From: Megascapheus bottae | Taxonomy: Eukaryota > Chordata > Mammalia > Rodentia > Geomyidae | DNA length: 64,000 bases | Assembly: GCA_024803745.1 (NCBI GenBank) | Contig: JANJXV010000131.1 | Location: 85,001 to 149,000, forward strand | Reading direction: 5' to 3' | Part shown: piece by piece, positions 25,961 through 38,004 of the stretch | How the letters are laid out: each line of letters starts with the position of its first letter | How positions within the stretch are numbered: the first letter of the stretch is position 1 | Program-made: the position numbers and the translations under genes | Notes under the pieces: model-generated | Databases searched by the model: none | What the model saw: the letters and a program-made list of their open reading frames with translations, nothing else | Told to the model about the DNA's origin: nothing

Positions 25961-26949
25961 CCTAACCCTTACCCTTACCCTAACCCTAACCCTAAACCTA
26001 ACCCTAACCCTAACCCTAACCCTAAACCTAACCCTTACTCTAACCCTAACCCTAATCCTAACCCTAAACCTAACCCTAACCCTGAACTTAAAACTAACCC
26101 TAACCCTAACCCTAACTTTACACTTACCCGAACTCTAACCCAAACCTTAAACCCAACCCTAAACCTAACCCCAAACCAAACCCTAACCCTTACCCTAACC
26201 CTAACCCTAACCCTAACACTTACCCTTACCCTAACCCTAACCCTAACCCTTACCCAAACCCTAACCCTAACCCTAAACCTTACCCTAACCCTAACCCTAA
26301 TCTTAACCCCTAACCCTAACCCAACCCTAAACCTTACCCTAACCCTAACCCTCACCCTTACCCTTAACCTAACCAGAACCATAAACCTAACCGTAACCCT
26401 AAACCTAAACCTAACTGTAACCCCTAACCCTAACCCTAACCGTAACCCTTACCGTTACCCTAACCCTAACCCTAACCATAATGCTAACCCTAACCCTAAA
26501 CCTAACCCTTAACCTAACTCTAACACTAAACCTAATCCTTAACGTAACCCTAACTCTAACCCTAACCCTAACCCTTACCCTCTCCCTAACCCTAACTCTA
26601 ACTTAAACCCTTACCCTTACCCTTAACCTAACCCTAACCCTAACCCTAACCCTTATCCTTACCCTAAATCTAACCATAACTCTAAACCTAACCCTAAACT
26701 TAACCGTAACGCTAACCCTAACACTAACCCAAACACTAACCCTTACCCTAACCCTAACCCTAGCCTTAAACCCAACCCTAAACCTAACCCTAACCCTAAC
26801 CCTAACTCTTACCCTAACCCTAACCCTAACCCTAATCCTAACCCTAACACTTACCCTTACCCTAGCCCTAACCCTAACCCTTACCCTTATCCTAACCCTA
26901 ACCCTAACCCTTACCATAACCCTAACCCTAACCCTAACCCTAACCCCTA

Positions 26950-27280
26950 ACCCTAAACCTTACCCTAACCCTAACCCTAAACGTAATCTAACCCTTACCC
27001 TTAACCTAACCCTACAAATAACTCTAAACCTAACCCTAATCCTAACATTAAACCTTACCCTAACCCTAACCCTAACCCTTACCCTAACCCTAACACTAAC
27101 CTTAACTCTAACTTCAACCTTAACACTAACCCTAACCCTAGCTCTGACTCTAACCCTTACCCTAAACCTAACCCTAAACCTAAGACTAACCCTAACCCTA
27201 ACCCTTTCCCTTACCCTAACCCTAACCCTAAACCTAACAATACCCCTAACCCTAAACCTAATCCTAACCGTAACCGTAAC
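26950..27280. repeat. Mosaic segment type b, copy 2
   Basis: CAAATAACTCTAAACC at ~27,014, CCTAGCTCTGACTC at ~27,137 and CCTAAGACTAACC near 27,178. Offset to copy 1 is about 2.9 kb. Confidence 0.75.
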
Positions 27281-27289
27281 CCCTAACCC

Positions 27290-28170
27290 TATACCTAACC
27301 CCTAACCCTAAACCTAACCCTTACCCTTATCCTAACACTAACCCTAACCCTAACCCTAACACTTACCCTTAACCTAACCATAACCCTAACCCTTACCCTA
27401 ACCCTAACCCTTACCCTAACCCTAACCCTAACCCTAACACTTATCTTAACCCTAACCCTAACCCTTAACCGATTCCTAACACTAACCCTAACCCCTAACA
27501 CTAACACTACCCTAACCCTAACCCTAACCCCTGCCCCTAACCTTAACCCTAACCCTAACACCAACACCGAACCCAAACCCTAACCCTAACCCTTACCCTT
27601 ATTCTAACCCTAACCCTAAACCTAAGACTTACCCTTACCCTAACCCCTACCCTAACCCTAACCCTAACCCTTACCCTAACCCTAACCCTAACCCTAACCC
27701 TAACCTTAATGCTAAAGCTAACCCTAACCCTAACCCTTACCCTTACCCTAACCCTAAACCTAACCCTAACCCTATCCCTAAACATTACCCTTACCCTAAC
27801 CCTAAACCTAACTCTAACCCTAACCCTAACCCTTACCCTTACCTTAAACCTAACCCTAAACCTAACCCTTACCCTTACTGTAACACTAACCCTAATCCTA
27901 ACCCTAACATTAACACATACCCTTACACTAATCCTAACCCTAAACCTAAACGTAACCCTTACCCTTACCCTAACCATAACCCTAACCCTAACGCTAACCC
28001 TAACCCTAACCCTTACCCTAACCTAACCCTAATCCTAACACTAACCCTAACCCTAACCCTAACCCTAACCTTACCCTAACCCTAACCCTAACCCTAACCT
28101 TTAACCTTACCCTAACCATAACCCTAACCTTAAATCCAAACCTAAACCTACCCCTAACCCTAACCCCTAA
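27290..28170. repeat. Mosaic segment type c, copy 2
   Basis: AACCGATTCCTAACAC (GATT at 27,471), ACACCAACACCGAACCC (CCAACACCGA at 27,561), TTAATGCTAAAGC (ATG at 27,709) and ACATTAACACATACCC (ACACAT at 27,913). Its partner at 34.3-35.2 kb shows the first two markers exactly 7,056 bases away and the ACACAT marker 7,098 away. Confidence 0.82.
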
Positions 28171-28289
28171 CCTAACACTAAACCTAACCCTAATCCTAAC
28201 CCTTACCCTAATCCTAACCCCAACCCTAACCGTAAACCTTACCCTAACCCTAACCCCTAACTCTAACCCTTACCCTAACCCTAACCCTA

Positions 28290-29244
28290 CCCCTTACCCA
28301 AACCTAACCCTAACAGTAACCCTTAACCTTACCCTAACCCTAACCCTAACTCTAACCCTAACCCTAACCCTAAAACTAACCCTAACCCTAACCCTAAAAC
28401 TTACCCTTACCCTAACCATAACCCTAACCCTAATCGTCACCCTTACCCTAACCCTAAACCTAACCCTTACCCTTACCCTAACCCTAACCCTAAACCTAAA
28501 CCTAACACTAATCCTAACCCTTACCCTAACACTAACCCCAATTTTAACCCTAAACCTAACGCTTACCCTTACCCTAAACCTAACCCCAAACCTAATCCTA
28601 ACCCTAACCTTAACACTAACCCTTACCCTTACCCTAACCCTAACCCTAAACCTAACCCTAACACTAACCCAACTCCTAACCCTAACCCTTACCCTAACCC
28701 TAACCCTAACCATAACCCTAACACTAACCCTAACCCCTAAACCTAAACCTAACCCAAACCCTAACCCCTAAACCTAACCCTAACCCTAACCCTTACCCTT
28801 ATCCTAACCCTATCCCTGACCCTAACACTTACCCTAACCCTAACCCCTACCCTAATCCTAACAGTAACCCTAACCCTTACACTAACTCTAACCCTAACCC
28901 TTACCCTTACCCTAACACTAAACCTAACCCTAACCCTATCCCTAACCCTTAACCTTACCCTAACCCTAACCCTAACACTAACGCTAAATCTTACCCTTAC
29001 CCTAAACCTAACCCTAAACCTAAGAATAACCCTTACTCTTACCCTAACCCTAATGCTAAACCTAACCCTAAAAATAACTCTAAACCTAACCCTTAATCCT
29101 AACCCTGACCCTAACCCTTACCCTTACTCTAATCCTAACCCAAACCCTAACCCTTAACCTTACCCTAACCCTAACACTAACCCTAACCCTTAGCGTAACC
29201 ATAACCCTAACCTTACCCTAACCCTAACCCTAACCCTAAGCCCT

Positions 29245-29275
<31 letters not shown>

Positions 29276-29520
29276 CCCTAACCATTACCCTAACCCTAAC
29301 CCTAACCCTAAGCCCTACCCTTACACTAACCCTAACCCTAACTCTAACCCTAACCCTAACCATAGCCCTAACCCTTACCCTAACCCTAACACTAAACCTA
29401 ACCCTTACCCTTACCCTAACCCTAACACTAACCCTAACCCTAACCCTAAACTTTACCCTTACTCTAACCCTAAACCTAATCCTAAACATAACCCTAACCC
29501 TAACCTTCACCCTAACCCTA
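28290..29520. repeat. Mosaic segment type f, copy 1
   Basis: CCAATTTTAACC near 28,539, TATCCCTGACCC (G at 28,818), CCTAAGAATAACCC at 29,019, AATGCTAAACC near 29,052, then AGCCCTACCCTTACAC at 29,239 and 29,311. Partner at 35,380-36,550, offset 7,086-7,092 at the central markers. Confidence 0.8.
29239..29400. repeat. 72-bp tandem repeat, two copies
   Basis: AGCCCTACCCTTACACTAACC begins at 29,239 and again at 29,311, exactly 72 bases (12 hexamers) apart, with ordinary CCCTAA units between. Confidence 0.85.
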
Positions 29521-29864
29521 CACTTACCCTAACCCTAACTCTAACCCTAACCCTAAACCTAACCCTACACCTAACCATAACCATTACACTTACCCTAACC
29601 CAAAACCTAAACCTAAGCCTAACCCTTACCCTTACCCTAACCCTTACCCTAACCTTAACCCTAACTATAACCCTAAACCTAACCGTAACCCTAAACCTTA
29701 TCCTTTCCCTAACCCTAACCATAAACCTAATCCTAAACCTAAGCCTAACCCTAAACCTAAACCTTACCCTTACCCTAAACCTAACCCTAAACCTTACCCT
29801 AAACCTAACCCTAACCCTAACCCTTACCCTTACCTTAAACCTAACCCTAACCCTAACCTTACTC

Positions 29865-30340
29865 TTACCCTAACGCTAACCCTAACCCCAACCCTAACAC
29901 ATACCCTTACCCTAACCCTAACCCTAACCTTAACCGTAACCCTACCCTAACCCTAACCCTAACGCTAACCCTAACGCTAACCCTAACCCTAACTCTAACA
30001 CTTACCCTAACTCTAACCCTAACCCTAACCCTAACCCTTACCCTTACCCTCAACCTAACCCTAACCCTTACCCTAAAGCTAACCCTAACCCTAACCTTAA
30101 CCCTTACCCTTACCCTAACACTTACCCTTACTCTAACGCTAACACTAACCGTAATCCTAACCCTAACCCTAACATATATACTTACCGTAAAACTAACCAT
30201 AAACCTAAACCTAACCCTAACACTAACCCTAACCCTAAACCTAACCCTTACCCTAACCCTACCCTAAGGCTAATACTTACCCTTAACCAAACCCTAACCC
30301 TAACCTTAACCCCAACCCTAAAGCTAACCCTAACCTTAAC
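29865..30340. repeat. Mosaic segment type d, copy 2
   Basis: Partner of 25,485-25,960 at an exact 4,380-base offset through CCCTACCCTAAGGCTAATAC at ~30,258. It also contains an unusual ACATATATACTTACC string near 30,172, where copy 1 reads ACACATATCCTTAC. Confidence 0.82.
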
Positions 30341-30699
30341 CCTAACCCTTACCCTAACCCTAATCCTAAACCTAACCCTAAACCTACCCCTTACTCTAAC
30401 CCTAAACCTACACCTAAACCTAAACCTAACCCTAAGCCTAACCTTAACCCTAAACCTAACCCTAATATTTACACTTACCCTAACCATAACCCTAACCTTA
30501 AACCCAACCCTAAACGTAACCCAACCCTAACCATAACCCTTACCCTAACCCTAACCCTAACCCTAACACTTACCCTTATCCTAACCCTAACCCTAAACCT
30601 TATCCTAACCCTAACCCCAAACCTAACCCTAAACCTTACCCTAACCCTAAACCTAACCCCTAATCCTAACCCTTACCTTAACCCTAACCCTAACCCTAA

Positions 30700-31150
30700 C
30701 CCTTACCTTTACCCTAACCTAACCAAAACTCAAACCCTAACCCTAACCATAACCCTAACCCTAACCTCAACCTTAACACTAACCCTAAACCTAACCCTAA
30801 CACTAATGCTTACACTTACTCTAAACCTAACACTAAACCTAACCCTAACCCTAACCCTTACCCTTACCCTAACCCAACCTTAAACCTTACCCTAACCCTA
30901 ACCCTAACCGTAACCCTTACCCTTAACCAAACCCTAACCGAAAACCTAATCCTAACTCTAACCTTAAACCAAACCCCTAACCCTAAACCTAACCCTAACC
31001 AGTACCCTTCCCCTAACCCTATCCCTAAACCTAACCCTAACCGTAAAAGTTACCCTTAACTTAACACTAACCCTAACACTAACACTTACACTAACACTAA
31101 CAGTAACCCTAACCCATACCCTAACCCTAACCCTAACACTAACCCTAACC
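30700..31150. repeat. Mosaic segment type a, copy 2
   Basis: Partner of 23,400-23,900. Carries CTAACCAAAACTC at ~30,718 and AAAAGTTACCCTTAACTTAAC at 31,045, followed by TAACACTTACACTAAC strings identical to those of copy 1. Confidence 0.78.
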
Positions 31151-32079
31151 CTTACCCTAACCCTAATCCCTAACTCTAACCCTTACCCTCACCCTAACCC
31201 TAAACCTAACCCTAACCCTAACCCTAACCCTAACCCTAACCCTAACTCTAACCTTAACCCTAACCCTAAACCTAACCTTAACCCTAACCCTTATCCTTTC
31301 CCTAACCCTAACCCTAACCCTAACCCTAAACCTAACACTAACCCTAAACTTAACCTTTACCCTTACCCTAAATCTAACCCTAAACCTAACCCTAACCCTT
31401 ACCCTAACCCTAATCGTAAACCTAACCCTAACCCTAACCCTAACCTTAACCCAACCCTAACCCTAACCCTAACCCTAGCCCTTAACCTAACACTTACCCT
31501 AACCCTTACCCTTGCCCTAACCCTAACCCTAAACCTAACCCTAATCCAAACCCTAACATTTACCCTTACCCTAACCAAACCCTAAAGCTAAAACTAACCG
31601 TAACCCCTAACCCTAACCCTAACCCTTACCCTTACCCTAACCCTAACCCTAACCTTAATGCTAACCCTAACCCTAAACCTAACCCTACCTCTAACCCTAA
31701 CACTAACCCTTACCCTTTACCTAACCCAAAGCCTAACTTTAACCCTTACCCTTGCCCTTAACCTAAATCGAACCCTAACCCTAACCCTTATCCTTACTCT
31801 AACCCTAACCGTAACTCTAAACCTAACCCTAACCCTAACCTTAACCCTAACCCTAACCCTAACCCAAACCCTAAACCTTACCCTAACCCTAACCCTAGCC
31901 TTAAAACCAACCCTAAACCTAAACTTAAACCTAACCCTAACCCTAACCCTAACCCTAATCCTAACCCTAACACTTGACATTACCCTAACCCTAACCCTAA
32001 CCTAACCCTTATCCTAACCCTAACCCTAGCTCTAACCCTTACCATAACCCTAACCCTCACCCCTAACCCTAAATCTTAC

Positions 32080-32420
32080 CCTAACCCTAACCCTAAACCT
32101 AATCTAACCCTTACCCTTACCCTAACCCTAAAACTAACTCTAAACCTAACCCTAAACCTAACATTAAACCTTACCCTAACCCTAACCCTAACCCTTAGCC
32201 TAACCCTAACCCTAACTCTAACCTCAACCTTAACACTAACCCTAACCCTAGCTCTAACTCTAACCCTTACCCTAAACCTAACCCTAAACCTAAGACTAAC
32301 CCTAAACCTAACCCTTACCTTTATCCTAACCCTAACCCTAAACCTAATACTAACCCTAACCCTAAACTTAATCCTAACCCTAACCCTAACCCGTAACCCT
32401 AACCCTAACCCCTAACCCTA
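32080..32420. repeat. Mosaic segment type b, copy 3
   Basis: AAACTAACTCTAAACC at ~32,131, CCTAGCTCTAACTC at ~32,247 and CCTAAGACTAACC near 32,288. Offset to copy 2 is about 5.1 kb. Confidence 0.74.
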
Positions 32421-32779
32421 ACCCTAACCCTTACCCTTATCCTAACACTAACCCTAACCCTAAACCTTACCCTAAAAATAACCCTAACCATTACCCTAAA
32501 TCTAATCCCAACCCTATCCCTAACCCTTACCCTTACCTTAAACCTAAACCTAACCCTAACCCTTACCCTTACCCTAACGCTAAAACTAACCCAAACCCGA
32601 ACATATACCCTTACCCTAACCCTAACCCTAACCCTAACCGTAACCCTAAACCTAACCCTAACACTAACTCTAACAATTACCCTAACCCTAACCTTAACCC
32701 CAACACTAAACCTAAACCTAACCCTAACCCTAACCCTTAACCTTACCCTAACCCTAACCCTAAACGTAACCCTAACCCT

Positions 32780-33700
32780 AACCCCTAACCCTAACGCTAA
32801 CCCTAAACCTTACCCTTACGATAACCCTAACCCTAACCTTAATGCTAAAGCTAACCCTATCCCTAACCCTTACCCTTACCTTAACCCTAAACCTAACCCT
32901 AACCCTTACCCTTACCCTAACGCTAAAACTAACCCTAACCCTAACATATACCCTTACCCTCACCCTAACCCTAACCCTAAACGTAAACCTAAACCTAACC
33001 CTAACACTAACTCTAACAATTACCCTAACCCTAACCTTAACCCCAACACTAAACCTAAACCTAACCCTAACCCTAACCCTTAACCTTACCTAACCCTAAC
33101 ACTAAACCTAACCCTGACACTAACCCCTAACCCTAACGCTAACCCTAAACCTTACCCTTACGATAACCCTAACCCTAACCTTAATGCTAAAGCTAACCCT
33201 AACCCTAACCCTTACCCTAACCCCTACCCTAACCATAACCCTAACTCTTACCCAAACCATAACCCTAACACTAACCCTAACCCTTACCCTTACGCTAACC
33301 CTAAACCTAACCCTAACCCTAATCCTAACCCTTACCCTAACCCTAACCCTAAACCTAACCCTAACCCTAACCCCTAACCCTAACGCTAACCCTAAACCTT
33401 ACCCTTACCATAACCCTAACCCTAACCTTAATGCTAAAGCTAACCCTAACCCTAACCCTTACCCTAACCATAACCCTAACCCCTACCCAAACCATAACCC
33501 TAACCCTAACCCTAACCCTTACCCTTACGCTAACCCTAAACCTAACCCTAACCCTAACCCCTAACCCTAACCCTAACCATAACCCTTACCCTTACTCTAA
33601 GCCTAAACCCAACCCTAACCCTAACCCTTATCCAAACCTAACCCTAACACTAACGCTAACCCTTACCCAAACCATAACCCTAACCCTAACCCTAACCCTT
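32780..33700. repeat. Local tandem array built on a TTAATGCTAAAGC module
   Basis: A module reading CTAAACCTTACCCTTACGATAA, then AACCTTAATGCTAAAGCTAACC, occurs three times. Its ATG lies at 32,842, 33,184 and 33,431, spacings 342 and 247 bases. A CCCAAACCATAACCC string follows at 33,251, 33,486 and 33,666. Single copies of the same module sit in the type c segments (ATG at 27,709 and 34,741). This is a local expansion absent from the 27 kb partner region. Confidence 0.8.
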
Positions 33701-34329
33701 ACCCTTACTCTAACCCTAAACCTAACCCTAACCCTAACACTAACCCTAATCCCTACCCTTACACTAACCCTAACCCTAAAACTAACCCTAACCCTAACCC
33801 TAAAACTAACCCTTACCCTAACCCTAACCCTAACCCTAACCCGTACCCTTACCCTAAGCCTAACCATAACCCTAAACCTAACCCTACCCTTACCCTAACC
33901 CTAGCCCTGAACCTAACCCTAACATTAATCCTAAACCTTACCCTAACATTAACCGTAATTTTAACCCTAAACCTAAACCTTACCCTTACCCTTACCCTAA
34001 CCCTAACCCTAAACCTAATCCTAACCCTAACCTTAACACTAACCCTTACCCTTACTCATACCCTCACCCTAAACCTAACCCTAACATTAACCCTAACTGT
34101 AAACCCTAGCCCTTACCCTAACCCTAACCCTAACACTTACCCTAACCCTAACCCTAACACTAACCCTAACCCTTACCCTAACCCTACCCTAACCCTAACA
34201 CTTATCCTAACCCTAACCCTAACCCTAACCCTAACCCTAACCATTAACCCATCCCTAACAGTAACGCTAACACTAACCTAACCCTAACACTAACCCCTAT
34301 CCCTAATCCTAACCCTACCCCTAACCCTA

Positions 34330-35018
34330 TAGCCTAACCCTAACCCTAAACATAACACTAACCCTTACCCTTATTCTAAACCTAACCCTAACACTAACAC
34401 TTACCCTTACCCTAACCCCTACCCTAACCCTAAATATAACACTTACCCTAACCCTAACGCAAACCCTAACTCTTACCCTAACCCTAACCCTAACCCTTAT
34501 CTTAAACCTAACCCTAACCCTTAACCGATTCCTAACACTAACCCTAACCCCTAACACTAACACTACCCTAACCCTAACCCTAACCCCTACCCCTAACCCT
34601 AACCCTAACCCTAACACCAACACCGAACCCAAACCCTAACCCTAAACCTTACCCTTATTCTAACCCTAACCCTAAACCTAAGACTTACCCTTACCCTAAC
34701 CCCTACCCTAACCCTAACCCTAACCCTAACCCTAACCTTAATGCTAAAGCTAACCCTAACCCTAACCCTTACCCTAACCCCTACGCTAACGATAACCCTA
34801 ACACTTACCAAAACCATAACCCTAACCCTAACCCTTACCCTTACCCTAACCCTAAACCTAACCCTAACCCTAACCCTAACCATTACCCTTACCCTAACCC
34901 TAAACGTAACTCTAACTCTAACCCTAACCCTTACCCTTACCTTAACCCTAACCCTAAACCTAACCCTTACCCTTACTTTAACACTAACCCTAATCCTAAC
35001 CCTAACATTAACACATAA

Positions 35019-35049
<31 letters not shown>

Positions 35050-35250
35050 GTAACCCTTACCCTTACCCTAACCACAACCCTAACCCTAACCCTAACCCTA
35101 ACCCTAACCCTAACCTAACCCTAATTCTAAAACTAACCCTAACCCTAACCCTAACCTTACCCTAAACCTAACCCTAAGCCTAACCTTTAACCTTACCCTA
35201 ACCATAACCCTAACCTTAACTCCAAACCTAAACCTACCCCTAACCCTAAC
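34330..35250. repeat. Mosaic segment type c, copy 3
   Basis: AACCGATTCC (GATT at 34,527), CCAACACCGAACCC at 34,617, TTAATGCTAAAGC (ATG at 34,741) and ACACATAACC at 35,011. Colinear with 27,290-28,170; the spacing changes by 42 bases (seven units) between the ACCGAACC and ACACAT markers. Confidence 0.82.
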
Positions 35251-35379
35251 CCTTAACCTAACCCTAAACCTAACCCTAATCCTAACCCTTACCCTAAACC
35301 TAACCCTAACCCTAACCGTAAACCTTACCCTAACCCTAACCCCTAACTCTAACCCTTACCCTAACACTAACCCTACCCC

Positions 35380-36331
35380 TTACCCAAACCTAACCCTAAC
35401 ACTAACCCTAAACCTTACCCTAACCCTACCCCTAACCCTTACTCTAACCCTAACCCTAACCCTAAAACTAACCCTAACCCTAACCCTAAAACTTACCCTT
35501 ACCCTAACCCTAACCCTAACCCTAATGGTCACCCTTAACCTAACCCTAAACCTAACCCTTACCCTTACTCTAACCCTAACCCTAAACCTAAACATAACAC
35601 TAATCCTAACCCTTACCTTAACACTAACCCCAATTTTAACCCTAAACCTAACGCTTACCCTTACCCTAAACCTCACCCCAAACGTAATCCTAACCCTAAC
35701 CTTAACACTAACCCTTACCCTTACCCTAACCCTAACCCTAAATCTAACCCTAACACTAACCCAACTCCTAACCCTAACCCTTAACCTAACCCTAACCCTA
35801 ACCATATCCCTAACCCTAACCCCTAAACCTAAACCTAACCCAAACCCTAACCCCTAACCCTAACCCTAACCCTAACCCTTACCCTTATCCTAACCCTATC
35901 CCTGACCCTAACACTTACCCTAACCCTAACCCCTACCCTAATCCTAACAGTAACCCTAACCCTTACCCTAACTCTAACCCTAACCCTTACCCTTACCCTA
36001 ACACTAACCCTAACCCTAACCCTAACCCTAACCCTTAACCTTACCCTAACCCTAACCCTAACCCTAACACTAACGCTAAATCTTACCCTTACCCTAAACC
36101 TAACCCTAAACCTAAGAATAACCCTTACTCTTACCCTAACCCTAATGCTAAACCTAACCCTAAAAATAACTCTAAACCTAACCCCTAATCCTAACCCTGA
36201 CCCTAACCCTTACCCTTACTCTAATCCTAACCCAAACCCTAACCCTTACCCTTACCCTAACCATAACACTGACCCTAACCCTTACCGTAACCATAACCCT
36301 AACCCTTACCCTAACCCTAACCCTAAGCCCT

Positions 36332-36362
<31 letters not shown>

Positions 36363-36402
36363 CCCTAACCATACCCTAACCCTAACCCTAACCCTAAGCC
36401 CT

Positions 36403-36433
<31 letters not shown>

Positions 36434-36550
36434 CCCTAACCCTTACCCTAACCCTAACCCTAACCCTAAGCCCTACCCTTACACTAACCCTAACCCTAAC
36501 TCTAACCCTAAACCTAACCCTAACCCTACCCCTTACCCAAACCTAACCCT
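35380..36550. repeat. Mosaic segment type f, copy 2
   Basis: CCAATTTTAACC near 35,629, TATCCCTGACCC (G at 35,904), CCTAAGAATAACCC at 36,111, AATGCTAAACC near 36,144, then AGCCCTACCCTTACAC at 36,326, 36,397 and 36,469. The middle part recurs once more at 41,370-41,880, with CCTAAGAATAACCC at 41,585. Confidence 0.8.
36326..36500. repeat. 71-72-bp tandem repeat, three copies
   Basis: AGCCCTACCCTTACACTAACC begins at 36,326, 36,397 and 36,469, spacings 71 and 72. The paralogous locus at 29.24 kb has two copies and the one at 41,819 has one, so copy number differs between related loci. Confidence 0.85.
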
Positions 36551-37326
36551 AACACTAACCCTAAACCTTACCCTGACCCTACCCCTAACCCTAACTCTAA
36601 CCCTAACCCTAACCCTAAAACTAACCCTAACCCTAACCCTAACCCTAAAACTTACCCTTACCCTAACCCTAACCCTAACCCTAATCGTAACCCTTACCCT
36701 AACACTAAACCTAACCCTTACACTTACCCTAACCCTAACCCTAAACCTAAACCTAACCCTACACCTTACCCTTACCCTAACCCTAACCCTAACCCTAAAC
36801 ATAAACCTTACCCTTACCCTAACCCTAACCCCAAACCTAATCCTAACCCTAACCCTAACCCTTACCCTAACACTAACCCTAATTTTAACCCTAACTCTTA
36901 CCCTTACCCTAACCCTAAACCTAACCCTCAACCTAACCCTATCCATAACCTTAACACTAACCCTTAACCTTACCCAAACCCTAACCCTAAACCTAACCCT
37001 AAACCTTACCATTACCCTAAACCTAACCCTAACTTTAACCCTAACCCTAACCCTAAACCTAAACTTAACCCTAACCCTTATCCTTTCCCTAACTCTAACC
37101 CTAACCCTAACCCTAAACCTAACCCTAACCAAAAACCTAACTCTTACCATTACCCTAACCCTAAACCTAAACCTAACCCTTACCCTAACCCTAAACCTAA
37201 ACCTAACCCTAAACCTAACCCTAACCATAATCTTAACCCTAACCCTTACCCTTGCCATAATCCTTGCCCTAACCCTAAACCTAACCCTAGCCCTAACCGT
37301 AACCCTTACCCTTAACCTAACCTATC

Positions 37327-37700
37327 CCTGACCCTAACACTTACCCTTATCCTAAACCGTACCCTAACACTAACACTAACCCTAACCCTTACACTAACCC
37401 AAACGCTAACCCTAACCCTTACTCTTACGCTAACCCTACCCTAAAAATAACCCTAACACTAACCATAACTCCTAACCCTAACCCTTACCCTAACCCTAAA
37501 CCTAACCATAACCCTAACACTAACCCTAACCCCTAACCCTAACCCTAACCCTAACCCCTAACCCTAACCCTAACCCTAACCCTAACCCTTACCCTTATCC
37601 TAACCCTATCCCTGACCCTAACACTTACCCTTATCCTAAACCGTACCCTAACACTAACACTAACCCTAACCCTTACCCTAACGCTAAACCTAACCTTAAC
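37327..37700. repeat. ~284-bp tandem duplication
   Basis: CCCTGACCCTAACACTTACC, then TTATCCTAAACCGTACCC, occurs with its G at 37,330 and again at 37,614, 284 bases apart. The corresponding place in the 42 kb partner block appears to lack this ~0.55 kb region. Confidence 0.75.
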
Positions 37701-38004
37701 CCTTTTCCTTACCCTAACCCTAAAACTAACCCTAACCCTAACCCTAACCCTCACCCTAACCCTAACCCTTACCCTTACCCTAACCAAAACCCTAACCCTA
37801 ACCCTAAATCTTACCCTTACCCTATACCTAAACCTAACCCTAACCCTTACCCTAACCCTAAACCTAAAGCTAAACCTAAACCTAAACCTTACCATTACTC
37901 TAACCCTAACCCTAACCCTAACCCGTAACCGATCAATAACACTAACCTTAACCCCTAACCCTAACCCTAACACTTACCCTAACCCTAACCCTAACCCTAA
38001 CCCC

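Noticed and set aside
30165..30190. TATA-like promoter (ACATATATACTT)
   Set aside because: A chance variant of ACACATATCCTTAC seen in the paralogous segment at 25.8 kb, with no downstream gene.
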